A DNA stretch of 64,000 nucleotides from Arsenicicoccus piscis (GTDB taxonomy: Bacteria; Actinomycetota; Actinomycetes; Actinomycetales; Dermatophilaceae), in NCBI RefSeq assembly GCF_022568835.1, contig NZ_JAKZHV010000004.1, positions 278,587 to 342,586 on the forward strand, written 5' to 3'. The number at the start of each line of letters is the position of its first letter. The first letter of the stretch is position 1. Shown here piece by piece: positions 21,499-30,841 of this stretch. The notes under the pieces were generated by a model, which worked only from the letters and a program-made list of their open reading frames with translations, was not told the origin of the DNA and searched no databases. A program made the position numbers and the translations under genes.

Positions 21499-22779
21499 TC
21501 AGCCCACGACCTCCGCCTGTGCCGCCACCCACCGCGGTGGGAGGTAGCCGCAGGTGGGGTCGGAGGCGAGCGGGTCACCGGTGACGGCGTAGGCGTGCGA
21601 ACGGGATCCGCCGCAGACGCGGTTGAACTCGCACACACCGCACTTGCCGCTGAACTCGTCGGGGCGGCGCAGCGCGCGCATGATCGGTGCCTCGCGGTAG
21701 AGCTGGACGAAGCTGTCATCGCGCACGTTGCCCGCGCGCTGCGGGAGGAAGCCGGAGGGGTAGACGAATCCGAGGTGATCCACGAACGCGAAGCCGCGAC
21801 CGGCGTTGGTGTCGATGGGCGGTCGCGCCGGACGCTGGGGGAGGGTGCGGCCCTCGACCAGCTCGCGGGTGCGGGCGGTCAGCTCGTCGTAGAGCGGTCC
21901 GGTCCTGAACGACTCGACCCCGAGCCCCAGCTCGGCAGCCTGCGCACGCTGCACACAGACGCGTCGGAAGTGTTGCGCCTCAGTGGTTTTCACCGCCAGA
22001 TGCGTGCCGATGTCGACCATCCAGTGGAAGACGTCCTCGACCTCGTCGGGGTCGAGCGCCTGCAGCTGCTGGCCGCGTCCGGTCGGCACCAGAAAGAACA
22101 GACTCCACAGGTGGGCGTGCAGGTCGAGCAGCTGGGTGTAGAGCTCGGGGAGCTCGTGCACGGTCGCTCGCGTCACGGTCGTGTTGACCTGAAGGCGGAA
22201 GCCGACCTCGTTGATCAGCGCGGCCGACGCGAGGGTGCGGTCGTAGGTGCCGGCGAAGCCGCGGAAGGCGTCGTGCGTCTCGGGGCGGGCGCCGTCCAGG
22301 GACAGTGACATGGCCGTCGCTCCCGCTGCGCGCATCTCGTCGAGTCGCTCGCGCGTGACGTTGGGCGTCGCCGACGGGGACAGCGCGAGGTGCAGCCCGA
22401 GCGACGTGCCGTAGGCCGTGAGCTCGGCGAGGTCGGGACGCTCGAACGGGTCGCCGCCGGTGAGCACCACGATGGGTCGCGGGTGCGCGAACGACGCCAG
22501 CTCGTCGAGCAGCCGCTTGGCCTCGTCGGTGTCGAGCTCGCCCGGGTTGCGGTGGTGGATCGAGTCGGCGCGGCAGTGTCGACAGGCCAGCTGGCAGGCC
22601 CGGGTGGTCTCCCAGATGACCATGAACGGCTGCTCGTCCACGTCGTGACGCAGCTGGCGGATCGGCTGGCTACGCCGCGCCGGTCGACCTGACTGCGTCG
22701 GACGACCAGACTGTGCCGACTGGGCTGGGCCGGCCGAGCGTGCTGGGCTGGCTGCTGGGGCAACGGAATTCGTGGTCAT
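21499..22779 (-). CDS. Radical SAM/SPASM protein coupled to hemY
   Basis: Radical S-adenosylmethionine enzyme of 426 aa. The cluster motif is at C62-x3-C66-x2-C69 (ACQLACRHC), with the GGE-like VVLTGGDPF at about residue 108. A C-terminal SPASM-type cysteine set follows (CGVCEFNRVCGG, then PTCGYLPP). It belongs with the AhbC/AhbD, NirJ and PqqE-like enzymes that modify tetrapyrroles or peptides. The ATG overlaps the stop of hemY by 4 nt, so a role in heme or a heme-derived compound is a reasonable inference. No small precursor peptide gene is visible beside it. The first ~45 residues are Ser/Pro/Arg-rich and disordered. Confidence 0.85.
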   Translation of the reverse strand: MTTNSVAPAASPARSAGPAQSAQSGRPTQSGRPARRSQPIRQLRHDVDEQPFMVIWETTRACQLACRHCRADSIHHRNPGELDTDEAKRLLDELASFAHPRPIVVLTGGDPFERPDLAELTAYGTSLGLHLALSPSATPNVTRERLDEMRAAGATAMSLSLDGARPETHDAFRGFAGTYDRTLASAALINEVGFRLQVNTTVTRATVHELPELYTQLLDLHAHLWSLFFLVPTGRGQQLQALDPDEVEDVFHWMVDIGTHLAVKTTEAQHFRRVCVQRAQAAELGLGVESFRTGPLYDELTARTRELVEGRTLPQRPARPPIDTNAGRGFAFVDHLGFVYPSGFLPQRAGNVRDDSFVQLYREAPIMRALRRPDEFSGKCGVCEFNRVCGGSRSHAYAVTGDPLASDPTCGYLPPRWVAAQAEVVG

Positions 22780-24248
22780 CGGTGGCTCGCAGAGGTGGGG
22801 GAAGTGGTGAGTCGCTCGCCGAGCAAGGACGCCGCTGCGGCCTCCCCGGAGGCCAGTGCCGCAGCCAGCCCGACGCCGTCGTAGGACGAACCGGCCAGCA
22901 AGATCGGATGAGCCCCCAGGTTCGACCCGGCCCCGTCGAGCGCGGCGCGCACCCGTGCCAGGCGACCGGCGTGGCCGACCTCGAGCTGCGGCATCGTGTG
23001 CGGCCAGCGGGTCACCAGCCGCTCGACCGGACGCGTGGTCACGCCCGTCAGGTCGGCCAGGTCAGCGAGCAGCATCCCGGCAAGTGTGTCGTCGTCGAGG
23101 GCGTCGAGCGCCGCGTCCTGGCCAGCGCGACCGGCCGACAAGCGAGCGAAGTACAGGTCGGAGTGGCGCTGGTGGGGCCACTTCGTCGAGACGAAGGTCG
23201 CCGACTTCAACAGCCGCCCGCTGGTCGACGACAGCATGATCCCGGTGCCGCGCAACGCCGGTCGCATGTCGACGACCGATCGGGGGAAGGCGAGCAGGAC
23301 GGTCGCCACGCTCGCGAACCGTTGCCCTGCCAGAGCCGCGCGGTCCGCGTCGGCGACCAGCGGGGCTACCAGGTCTGCGGCCGCGGTCGCGGGGCACGCG
23401 AGCACGACCGCGTCGAAGCGCTCGACCTGCTCCTCACCCTCCCCGGCCTCTCCGGAAGCCGCCGTCTGCAGGGTCACCTGATAACCCCCCGGCACCCCCT
23501 GTAGACCGTGTGCCCGGGTCCGCAGCCGCACGTCCAGCCCTGTGGCGAGGGCCAGCGGGAGCCGCTCGAGGCCTTCCCGCCAGGTGACGAAGGCGGCCGG
23601 GGCGACGGACGGGCCGGAGCGGCGGGCGCTACGGGACAGGGTGAGCGACCGGCCGGAGCGCGCGACCTCGAGCAGGCGAGGGGCGGCGCTCTGCAGCGAC
23701 AGGCGGTTGATGTCGCCGCTGTGCAGGCCGCCCAGCATCGGGTCGACGAAGCGGTCGGCGACCTGGCTGCCGAACCGCCCGGCCACGAACTGACGCACGT
23801 CGACGTCCTCGTCGGGGCCGAGCACCCGGCGGCGAGCGATGGACGGCTCGAGCGCGGCGCGGGCGAGGCCGAGCGGGCCGAGGATCCCCGAGCGCACGAC
23901 CGGGCCGAGCTGGGTGGGACCCGACGGGCCGACGCCCGCGGGCAGTCGGCGCAGGCCTCGGCGGGTGACCAGCCAGGTGGCGCCCGGGCCGGACGCGACG
24001 GCGTCGTCCGCCAGACCGAGCTCGGCCAGGAGGGCGCGGACGGCGGGGGAGGCGAGGTGCACGGCCTCGGCGCCGACCTCGAGGCGGCGGTCGGCGAGGT
24101 CTACGGTGCGGATCTGGCCGCCGACCCGGTCACCGGCGTCGACCACGGTCACGACCGCACCGGCCGCGGCGAGGCGCCGTGCCGCGGTGAGCCCGCTGAC
24201 CCCGGCCCCGACGACGAGGACGTTGGGGGGCGGCGGGAGCGACGTCAT
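22776..24248 (-). CDS. hemY: Protoporphyrinogen/coproporphyrinogen III oxidase (HemY/CgoX)
   Basis: FAD enzyme of late heme synthesis, probably oxidising coproporphyrinogen III in the actinobacterial (coproporphyrin-dependent) route. The 490 aa start with the dinucleotide fold VLVVGAGVSGLTAARRLAAAG and VGGQIRT, here cited as GAGVSGLTAARRLAAAG. Later come DPMLGGLHSGDINRLS and the C-terminal FAD contact SSYDGVGLAAALASGE. ATG 24248 lies 7 nt after TAGGGT; the frame upstream of it is non-coding in style. It is translationally coupled to the radical SAM gene. The usual partners hemE and chdC/hemQ are not seen here. Confidence 0.92.
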   Translation of the reverse strand: MTSLPPPPNVLVVGAGVSGLTAARRLAAAGAVVTVVDAGDRVGGQIRTVDLADRRLEVGAEAVHLASPAVRALLAELGLADDAVASGPGATWLVTRRGLRRLPAGVGPSGPTQLGPVVRSGILGPLGLARAALEPSIARRRVLGPDEDVDVRQFVAGRFGSQVADRFVDPMLGGLHSGDINRLSLQSAAPRLLEVARSGRSLTLSRSARRSGPSVAPAAFVTWREGLERLPLALATGLDVRLRTRAHGLQGVPGGYQVTLQTAASGEAGEGEEQVERFDAVVLACPATAAADLVAPLVADADRAALAGQRFASVATVLLAFPRSVVDMRPALRGTGIMLSSTSGRLLKSATFVSTKWPHQRHSDLYFARLSAGRAGQDAALDALDDDTLAGMLLADLADLTGVTTRPVERLVTRWPHTMPQLEVGHAGRLARVRAALDGAGSNLGAHPILLAGSSYDGVGLAAALASGEAAAASLLGERLTTSPTSASHR

Positions 24249-24255
24249 GATCCTC

Positions 24256-24261
24256 ACCCTA
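24256..24261 (-). promoter_or_regulatory. -10 box (TAGGGT) for the leaderless hemY-radical SAM operon
   Basis: TAGGGT on the minus strand ends 7 nt before ATG 24248. Confidence 0.55.
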
Positions 24262-24415
24262 GGACAGCGCTGGTCGTGCGCCGCCGCCGGGGTGCCCCGG
24301 CAGTGCCGGCGACGCGCCGGCCCACGAGCCGCACCCCGAGAACTCTGGGCGAACTCCCGAGGAGGACGGCTGTTTGCCCGCTCGGACGGCCGGAAGCCTG
24401 GCATCCTGAGACACG

Positions 24416-25510
24416 ATGTCCAGCACCGCAGGTCCCCGCGACCAGACCCCCGATCCCTCATGGTCCACCTCTGCCGGTGAGTCGGCGGCGCAGTCCGCGA
24501 CCGGCGCCACAGGCGCCGCGACCGCCGCCACCTCCAGCACCGGTACGGCGACCAGCACCGCCAGCACAACAACCGCCACCAAGACCCCGGCCAACCCCAC
24601 CAAGGCGAAGGACCCCCAGCCTCCGCTGCGGGGCCACCTGCGCCGCTGGTGCCTCGCCGTAGCCGTGTTCGGGGCGGTGCTGCTGGTCGTCTTCGTGGCG
24701 TTCTTCGTCTGGACGCCGTTCGGTCAGCGCGCCGACTTCCAGGCGCAGCGGTCGATCCAGACGCACTCGTGGTCGTTCTACCCGACGTGGCTCGTGACCT
24801 GGCTGATCCGCGAGCAGACACTCGCCGTGATGGCTGCCGTCGCCGCGCTGATCGGCCTGGCCCGGCGCCGGCTCGACCTCGCGGTGGGGGCCGTGGTCAC
24901 CATCGTGGGCGCCAACCTGACCACCCACGTGCTCAAGTACTACCTGATCGTCCGGCCGGACTACGGCTTCGGGACCGACAACATCACGCCGAGCGGCCAC
25001 ACCACCGCCGCGGTGTCGGTGGCGATGGGCCTGGCGATGGTCGCCCCGGTCGTCGCCCGCTTCTGGACCCTCGCGATCCTGTCCTTGGGCACCAGCTGGG
25101 TGGCCCTCGGCCTGGTCGTCCTCGGTGCGCACCGCCCGGGTGACACCCTCGCCGCCGTGGCGGTCTGCCTGGTGTGGAGCGCCATCGGCATGGCCGCAGC
25201 GGGCCTGGTCTACGGGCGGCCGGGACGCCGCAACCAGGGCCTCGGCTCGGACCGGCTCGAGCGCGGCTCGGTCCTCGAGCGCTTCCCGTCCCTGCACGAG
25301 ACGGTGCTCGGCAACCTCGGCCTGACGATGAGCGTCCTCGCGACGGCCAGCGGCTCCCTGATGGCGTTCGTGCTGTTCGTCTCCGGCGGTGTCGACGTCA
25401 GCCTGTCCTGGGCCGGCGTCGGCATGACCTTCTGCGCGGCCCTCCTGCTCGGCCTGCTCGCCCTCTCGATCGCCATCACCTCCCGCGCGGCCGAGAAGTA
25501 CCTCCCGTAG
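24416..25510 (+). CDS. PAP2-family phosphatase, membrane bound
   Basis: Membrane lipid-phosphate or undecaprenyl-pyrophosphate phosphatase-like protein of 364 aa. A 70-residue Ser/Thr/Ala-rich cytosolic start precedes six or so helices. The three phosphatase signatures are visible: KYYLIVRPD, PSGHTTA, and GAHRPGDT with the catalytic His. It may recycle polyprenyl carriers or dephosphorylate lipids outside the membrane. ATG 24416 follows CATCCT by 8 nt. A perfect hairpin terminator lies just after the stop and is shared with the convergent nuclease gene. Confidence 0.87.
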   Translation: MSSTAGPRDQTPDPSWSTSAGESAAQSATGATGAATAATSSTGTATSTASTTTATKTPANPTKAKDPQPPLRGHLRRWCLAVAVFGAVLLVVFVAFFVWTPFGQRADFQAQRSIQTHSWSFYPTWLVTWLIREQTLAVMAAVAALIGLARRRLDLAVGAVVTIVGANLTTHVLKYYLIVRPDYGFGTDNITPSGHTTAAVSVAMGLAMVAPVVARFWTLAILSLGTSWVALGLVVLGAHRPGDTLAAVAVCLVWSAIGMAAAGLVYGRPGRRNQGLGSDRLERGSVLERFPSLHETVLGNLGLTMSVLATASGSLMAFVLFVSGGVDVSLSWAGVGMTFCAALLLGLLALSIAITSRAAEKYLP

Positions 25511-25531
25511 ATCGCCGGGTCCCTCCCCAAC

Positions 25532-25579
25532 GACAGTGGCAGTCTGCACGTCACATCTGACGTGCAGACTGCCACTGTC
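25532..25579. terminator. Perfect 22-bp hairpin, bidirectional terminator
   Basis: Arms 25532-25553 and 25558-25579 are exactly complementary around a 4-nt loop (CATC). The hairpin sits in the 102-bp gap between two convergent genes (PAP2 and the nuclease) and would work from either side. Its GC content is lower than the surroundings. The perfection of the arms is unusual and suggests recent spread or selection. Confidence 0.85.
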
Positions 25580-25612
25580 TTGCGCGGCGAGGCGGCCAAG
25601 CCCCGGGCCCGC

Positions 25613-28429
25613 TTACCGCCGGACGACCACCGTGCTGCGGACGGGCAGCGTCTGGACGCCGGAGACCGACACCTGGTGGGTGCCGAGAGCGGCGCCGGTC
25701 GGGATGCGGAACTTGGCCACGCCGGTGCCGTCGGCGGCGATGGTGGTGGTGGCCACGACCGCGTCGTCCAGGCGCACCGTGATGGTGTCACCGGGCTTCC
25801 AGCCGGCCAGGTTGATCACCAGCTGCTGACCGGGCTTGCGCGTGGTCTGCGCGGGCGTGGCGCTGCCGGGGGCGTAGAGGTGCAGCAGCGGCCGGATCCG
25901 GGCGACCTGCGGGTCGTGGTCGGAGTTCTGCACCGCGAACTCGGCGTTGATGTGCGCGACCTGGTAGCTCGCCCGCCCGGCGGCGGTGAGGTTGGTCGAC
26001 GTCATCATGTGGTCGAGCGTCTGGCTGATCCCGTTGAACACGTAGGAGTAGCGCTGGTTCTCCGGGAGGGTGTTCATCAGGTCGGTGAGCAGCGCGCCGT
26101 CGCGGGTGAGCGTCGTCATCGACGGGGAGAACTGGTAGTCGTTGAAGTCACCGCCGAGCACCACGTTGGCCTGCGGGTCGACGGCCTTGACCTGCTCGAC
26201 GAACGCGCGCAGCGCGGTGGCCTGCTCCATGCGCTGGACCTCCGACGCGCGGGTCGGGGGCTGGAAGCGGCCGTCGGCCGACTGGTCGCCACCCTTGGAC
26301 GCGAAGTGGTTGGCCACGACGATCACCTTGGCCCCGCGGAAGACGAACTCGCCGGCCAGCGGCTTGCGCGAGGACGTCCACGCCGGGTTGGTGGGGTCTA
26401 CGCGACCGGGGGAGGTCGAGAGGGTCGGGGTGCCCTCGAGACCGGGCGTGGTGTCGGCGGACACCGTGACCGCGGTCGTGGCGTTCCCGCCGGGCTTGGC
26501 CACGAACGTGACCCGCGCTGGGTTGTACATCAGGCCGACGCGGATGTTGCCGCCGGGCTGGCCACCGTCCTGGCCGTCGACGGGGTCGATGACCGCGAAC
26601 TTGTAGGCCGGTCCGCCGGCGGCGGCGATGGCCGCGAGCAGCTTGGCCTCGGTCGCCCGCGAGCTCACGGTGCCGTCGTTGGTGGCACCGGTGTCGTCCT
26701 GGATCTCCTCGACGGTGACGACGTCGGGGGAGCGCAGGTTGGTGACGATGCCCTGGGCGAGGGCGGCGTACTTCGTGGCCGGGTCGGAGGGCGCGAGGTT
26801 CTCGACGTTGTAGGTCGCCACCGTCAGCTGGTCGGCCGCGGCCGGGTCCACGACGGTGTGCTGCAGACCGTTGTCGACGCGCGCGCCGAGCGTGGTCGCG
26901 GCGATGGTGTAGCCGCCGTAGGTCGACCAGTCCAGCGGACCGCTGGTGGTGCCGGAGAGCACGTCCCCGACGTTGGCCGGCGGCACCTTGCCGTCCGTCG
27001 GCATCACCAGCAGGCGCCCGGTGGGCGTCTCCGCGTAGCTCTTGAGGTAGGTCCCGCCGCGCGGGGTGCGCAGCTCGTCCGGCTTCGCGGTCACGTAGAT
27101 CTCGCCGTACTGAGTCTTACCCGGCCCGACCACGCGCGCGTCGTCGACCCGCACGAGCTCGCCCTCGTGGGACTCATAGAACTCCTGCGCCGAGCGGGTG
27201 GGGTCCACCGAGGTGATGGCCTCGATGTTCTTCGTGCCCGCCGGCGGGGTGGCCGCGTAGGTCGAGGGGATGTTCTGCGGGCCGAGCACGAGCGCCGCGG
27301 GCACCGGGTTGCCGCTGGAGAGGACGTTGACGACCGGCTTGGTGATCTCGGTCATCGACAGGTTCGACGTCGTGGCGACCGTCTCTCCCGACGACAGCGG
27401 GTAGTAGTCGCTCACCGTGCCGCTCACCAGCACCGAGTCGCCGACATTGGCCGTGATGGGGGCGCTCGCGGTGTAGACGAACACCGCGGTCGAGGCGTTG
27501 GCCTTCGCGGGATCCTTGGTGGGCTGCTGGATCCAGAAGCCCTTCGTGGTGCCGGTGGTGCGCAGCCCCGTCACGATGCCGGCCACGCCGGACACCGTCT
27601 CGCCCTTGAGCGGCGAGACGAAGCCGGGGCCCTGGATGTCCTGGATCGTCGTCGAGCCGGCGGTCGGGGTGGGTGTCGGGGTGCTGGGGGTAGGCGTGGG
27701 GGTGCCGGTGCCGACGGTCACCGTGCCGGGCGTCGGCGCACCGGTCTGGTAGTCCGTGGCGTTGTCCCAGCCGGTCGGCGCCGTCGGGAGGCGCCGGGCG
27801 AGCGACGTGGTGTTGGTGGTCGCCGCAGCCGGGGCGCCCACCGAGTCGGTGGCGCCACCCCAGCCGACCAGGTCGACCACACCCGGGACCGACGCGCAGG
27901 ACGCCCCGCAGGTCAGCGCGGTCTGGTTGTTGACCAGGGCGACCTTCGCCCCCGTCCCGGACATCGCGATGGTGCCCGTGGCGTCGACCTTGGGCAGCGG
28001 CGCGGCGGCCGTGTTGGCCCCGGCGGCCTGCTGGATGACGTAGGTGCTGCGCGGCGCGATGCTGCCGGTCAGCGGGGTGCGCTGCCACGTGGTGCCGCTG
28101 GTGCTGGCGTACTGCACGGACCAGCTGGAGAGGTCTACGGGCTGGTCGGAGCTGTTGTAGAGCTCGATGAAGTCGTTGCGGTAGGGCGCGCCGGTGTTGC
28201 CGCCCCCACCGAAGACCTCGGACAGGACGACGGGGCTGGTCTGGTCGACCGCCTGGGCGGTGCCGCTAAGCGCGAAGGGCAGGGCGCCGGTGCCGACGAG
28301 GACGCTCGCGACGGCGATGGCGAGGGAGCGCCGACGGACGGTCGGGTGCGCGGGCGGCTCGAGCGAGGGCGGCTGGGCCGCTGATGGTGCAGATGGTGCA
28401 GATGAGGACTGAGCGGGCGTTGCGGACAT
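25613..28429 (-). CDS. Secreted ExeM/NucH-type endonuclease with lamin-tail domain
   Basis: Large exported nuclease (938 aa). A signal peptide ends near TAQA-VDQTS (about residue 55). A lamin-tail domain (about 60-190) carries FIELYNSSDQPVDLSSWSVQ. A Pro/Thr linker and an OB-like segment follow. The endonuclease/exonuclease/phosphatase domain (about 540-860) has VATYNVENLAP, VEEIQDD, VVANHFASKGGD, VLGGDFNDY and NSDHDPQ, the metal and catalytic residues of the fold. A C-terminal Ig-like segment ends LPVRSTVVVRR. Likely roles are phosphate scavenging from DNA or biofilm DNA turnover. ATG 28429 leaves a standard signal peptide; upstream codons do not. Confidence 0.9.
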   Translation of the reverse strand: MSATPAQSSSAPSAPSAAQPPSLEPPAHPTVRRRSLAIAVASVLVGTGALPFALSGTAQAVDQTSPVVLSEVFGGGGNTGAPYRNDFIELYNSSDQPVDLSSWSVQYASTSGTTWQRTPLTGSIAPRSTYVIQQAAGANTAAAPLPKVDATGTIAMSGTGAKVALVNNQTALTCGASCASVPGVVDLVGWGGATDSVGAPAAATTNTTSLARRLPTAPTGWDNATDYQTGAPTPGTVTVGTGTPTPTPSTPTPTPTAGSTTIQDIQGPGFVSPLKGETVSGVAGIVTGLRTTGTTKGFWIQQPTKDPAKANASTAVFVYTASAPITANVGDSVLVSGTVSDYYPLSSGETVATTSNLSMTEITKPVVNVLSSGNPVPAALVLGPQNIPSTYAATPPAGTKNIEAITSVDPTRSAQEFYESHEGELVRVDDARVVGPGKTQYGEIYVTAKPDELRTPRGGTYLKSYAETPTGRLLVMPTDGKVPPANVGDVLSGTTSGPLDWSTYGGYTIAATTLGARVDNGLQHTVVDPAAADQLTVATYNVENLAPSDPATKYAALAQGIVTNLRSPDVVTVEEIQDDTGATNDGTVSSRATEAKLLAAIAAAGGPAYKFAVIDPVDGQDGGQPGGNIRVGLMYNPARVTFVAKPGGNATTAVTVSADTTPGLEGTPTLSTSPGRVDPTNPAWTSSRKPLAGEFVFRGAKVIVVANHFASKGGDQSADGRFQPPTRASEVQRMEQATALRAFVEQVKAVDPQANVVLGGDFNDYQFSPSMTTLTRDGALLTDLMNTLPENQRYSYVFNGISQTLDHMMTSTNLTAAGRASYQVAHINAEFAVQNSDHDPQVARIRPLLHLYAPGSATPAQTTRKPGQQLVINLAGWKPGDTITVRLDDAVVATTTIAADGTGVAKFRIPTGAALGTHQVSVSGVQTLPVRSTVVVRR

Positions 28430-28546
28430 GGCGGGGGAAGTCCCTTCACGTGTGAGGCCGATGCCAGGCAGTCTGCCTCGTGAACGGCCGTGTTCGGATA
28501 ACCGCACGTGTCCAAACCGTGACGAGTCGTGGTGGACCGTGGCACG

Positions 28547-28604
28547 CGAGCGCCCCTCCCGCCCGATCGCACTGGGTCGCAGGGATCGAGGGGAGGGGCG
28601 CTCG
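28547..28604 (-). terminator. Hairpin terminator after the GT39 gene
   Basis: CGAGCGCCCCTCCC (28547-28560) pairs perfectly with 28591-28604 across a 30-nt loop, just downstream of the minus-strand glycosyltransferase. It separates that gene from the nuclease gene. Confidence 0.7.
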
Positions 28605-28618
28605 GAGCGTGCCGGGGG

Positions 28619-30793
28619 TCAGGAGGTCGTGCTCGACCCGCTCGCCGTAGACCCGGTCGTGCTGGAGGTGGTCGGCGCCGTCAGGTCGTAGACCGTGGTG
28701 CCACCGACGGTGGTCGCGGTGAAGTGGGACTCCACCCAGCTGGTGATCTGCGACGAACCGCCCTCGCTCCCGCCGCCTCTGCCACCCCCCATGCCGCCAC
28801 CGGCGATGAAGTAGTGGATCAACCCCTGGTCGACGTACTGCTGGAACTGCGCCAGCGTCGGGCTGTCGTCCGAGCCGTTGAAGCCACCGATCGACATCAC
28901 CGCGGTGCTGGTCGACAAGATGAGCGGCGCGGCCGTCTGCGACCCGATGGTCGCCGCCGACCAGCGGGTGCCGGCGCCGTCGAGCAGCGCAATCAGTGCC
29001 GTGTTGCTCGAGGTCGAGTCGCCACCGCCCGGCCCGCCCTGCGGACCGGTCTGGGTCGAGCCGGTCTGGGTCGAGCCGCCCTGGGTCGAGCCGCCCTGGG
29101 TCGAGCCGCCCTGGGTCGGCGCGGTCGAGCCGCTCGGCGCGCTGCCCGAGGTGGCGGCCCCCGGCGCGGTCCCGCCACCAGCCCCGGCTGCGCCCGCAGC
29201 CCCCGGAGCAGCACCCATGGCACCAAAGCCGCGGTCGGTGCTGACGCCGGCGGGGCCGGCCGAGGGGGTCGAGCCGGTGTGGGCCTGGCCCACGGTGGCG
29301 AGCGTCCAGCCGGTGGTGCCGAGCAGGCCGCCCAGCATCGCGACCACCAGGGCGACGACGCCGAGGCGCTGCAGCCTCACCGAGAACCCGTCGGCGAGCA
29401 GCGCCACGTAGGTGCACGCGCCGGCGATGGCCAGGACCAGACCGGTCCAGCCGAGCCACGGCGCCCAGCCGGAGGCGTACGTGCGCAGCAGGACCAGGCT
29501 CCAGACGGCGGCCGCGATCACGGCCACGCCGAGCACCAGGCGCCAGACCACGGACTGGCGTCGGGCGACGAGCGCCGCCGCACCGAAGGCGATCGTGCCG
29601 GCGATGCCGGGGGCGAGGGCGATCGCGTAGTAGGGGTGGATGGTGCCCTCCATGAAGGAGAAGACCAGCGCGGTCACCACGGTCCAGGTGCCCCAGAGGA
29701 TCAGCCCGCCGCGCACGCGGTCGGTGCGCGGTGCGCGACCGATCGCGACCAGCCCCGCGACCAGCAGGATCAGCGCGCTGGGGAGCAGCCAGGAGATCTC
29801 GGTGCCGAACGCGCTACCGAACATGCGGGTGATGCCGGTGGCGCCGCCGAACATGCTGCCGCCACCACCGCCACCGGCCGAGCTGCCCGCGCCGCCACCG
29901 TTGCCCTCGCCGCCGAAGATCCGGCCGAGGCCGTTGTAGCCGAGCGCGAGCTCCCACAGCGAATTGTTCGTGGACCCGCCGATGTAGGGCCGCGAGTCCG
30001 CGGGCCACAGCGACACCAGCGCGACGAACCAGCCGCCACCCACCACGAACGCTGCCAGCGCGACCAACAGGTGCCGCACCCGCGTCCACAGGGTGTGTGG
30101 CGCCACGACGAGGTAGACCAGGGCGAACGCCGGCAGCACCAGCAGGCCCTGCATGAGCTTGGCGAGGAAGGCGAGGCCGATCAGCAGGCCGGCACCGACC
30201 AGCCAGCGCACCGGGCGCCGGCCGCTGTCGATGGCGCGGACGACGCAGTAGCCCGCGGCGGCCATCGACACGGTGAGCAGCGCGTCCGGGTTGTTGAACC
30301 GGAACATCAGCGCCGCCACCGGCGTGACCAGCACGAGCAGCCCCGCCAGCAGCCCGTAGACCGGCCCGGCCCAGCGCTTCACGGCGGCGTGGACCAGTGC
30401 GACCGTCCCGACCCCCATCAGCGCCTGCGGCACGAGCATCGACCAGCTCGAGAAGCCGAAGATCCGTCCCGAGAGCGCCATCACCCACAGCGCGGCCGGC
30501 GGCTTGTCGACCGTGATGGCGTTGGCGGAGTCGATCGACCCGAAGAGCAGGGCCTTCCACGACTCGGTGCCCGACTTCACCGCGGCGGCGTAGAAGTCGT
30601 TGCCGTAGCCACTGGCGGAGAGGTCCCACAGGTAGAGCACGGCGCTCACCACCAGCAGCGCGATCAGCGCGGGACGCGCCCAGCGCGGGTCGGTGGACGC
30701 GCGGCGCTCCGGCGGCGTGGCGCTGGTGGACGGGGGGCGGGTGGTGTCGCCGGGCACCGTGGCAGGAGCGGCGAGCTGGGTCGTGGCACTCAT
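28619..30793 (-). CDS. ArnT/PMT-like (GT39) membrane glycosyltransferase
   Basis: Polytopic GT-C enzyme of 724 aa that would transfer a sugar from a polyprenyl-phosphate donor to a lipid, protein or glycan outside the membrane. The N-terminal half has the family's first-loop acidic pair (SASGYGNDFYAAAVKSG) and the ITVDKPPAALWVMALSGRIFG segment, with about 12 helices. The periplasmic part contains Gly-rich loops and QGGST repeats, then a soluble C-terminal domain (about 590-690) with IGSQTAAPLIL and FQQYVDQGLIHYFI. Very similar fused proteins are common in actinobacteria. The ATG at 30793 is the natural start; no clear Shine-Dalgarno is seen. Confidence 0.87.
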   Translation of the reverse strand: MSATTQLAAPATVPGDTTRPPSTSATPPERRASTDPRWARPALIALLVVSAVLYLWDLSASGYGNDFYAAAVKSGTESWKALLFGSIDSANAITVDKPPAALWVMALSGRIFGFSSWSMLVPQALMGVGTVALVHAAVKRWAGPVYGLLAGLLVLVTPVAALMFRFNNPDALLTVSMAAAGYCVVRAIDSGRRPVRWLVGAGLLIGLAFLAKLMQGLLVLPAFALVYLVVAPHTLWTRVRHLLVALAAFVVGGGWFVALVSLWPADSRPYIGGSTNNSLWELALGYNGLGRIFGGEGNGGGAGSSAGGGGGGSMFGGATGITRMFGSAFGTEISWLLPSALILLVAGLVAIGRAPRTDRVRGGLILWGTWTVVTALVFSFMEGTIHPYYAIALAPGIAGTIAFGAAALVARRQSVVWRLVLGVAVIAAAVWSLVLLRTYASGWAPWLGWTGLVLAIAGACTYVALLADGFSVRLQRLGVVALVVAMLGGLLGTTGWTLATVGQAHTGSTPSAGPAGVSTDRGFGAMGAAPGAAGAAGAGGGTAPGAATSGSAPSGSTAPTQGGSTQGGSTQGGSTQTGSTQTGPQGGPGGGDSTSSNTALIALLDGAGTRWSAATIGSQTAAPLILSTSTAVMSIGGFNGSDDSPTLAQFQQYVDQGLIHYFIAGGGMGGGRGGGSEGGSSQITSWVESHFTATTVGGTTVYDLTAPTTSSTTGSTASGSSTTS
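29051..29118 (-). repeat. 15-bp tandem repeat encoding Gly-Ser-Thr-Gln units
   Basis: Four full copies and a partial copy of CTGGGTCGAGCCGSY (plus-strand reading, period 15). They encode the GGSTQ/TGSTQ run in the extracytoplasmic linker of the GT39 protein. Copy number is likely to vary between strains. Confidence 0.8.
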
Positions 30794-30819
30794 GATGTCG
30801 AGGGTTCGGCCCGGCGCTG

Positions 30820-30841
30820 TGGCCAGGCTGTGCCCTGGCCA
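30820..30841. repeat. Short inverted repeat upstream of the GT39 gene
   Basis: TGGCCAGG and CCTGGCCA surround a 6-nt loop, 27 nt upstream of the GT39 start. It could be a 5' hairpin or an operator. There is no other support. Confidence 0.3.

Noticed and set aside
25562..28384. 940-aa plus-strand ORF opposite the nuclease gene
   Set aside because: It is the complement of a gene with full domain structure and signal peptide; its Arg/Gly/His/Asp-rich composition is the usual shadow of high-GC coding sequence.
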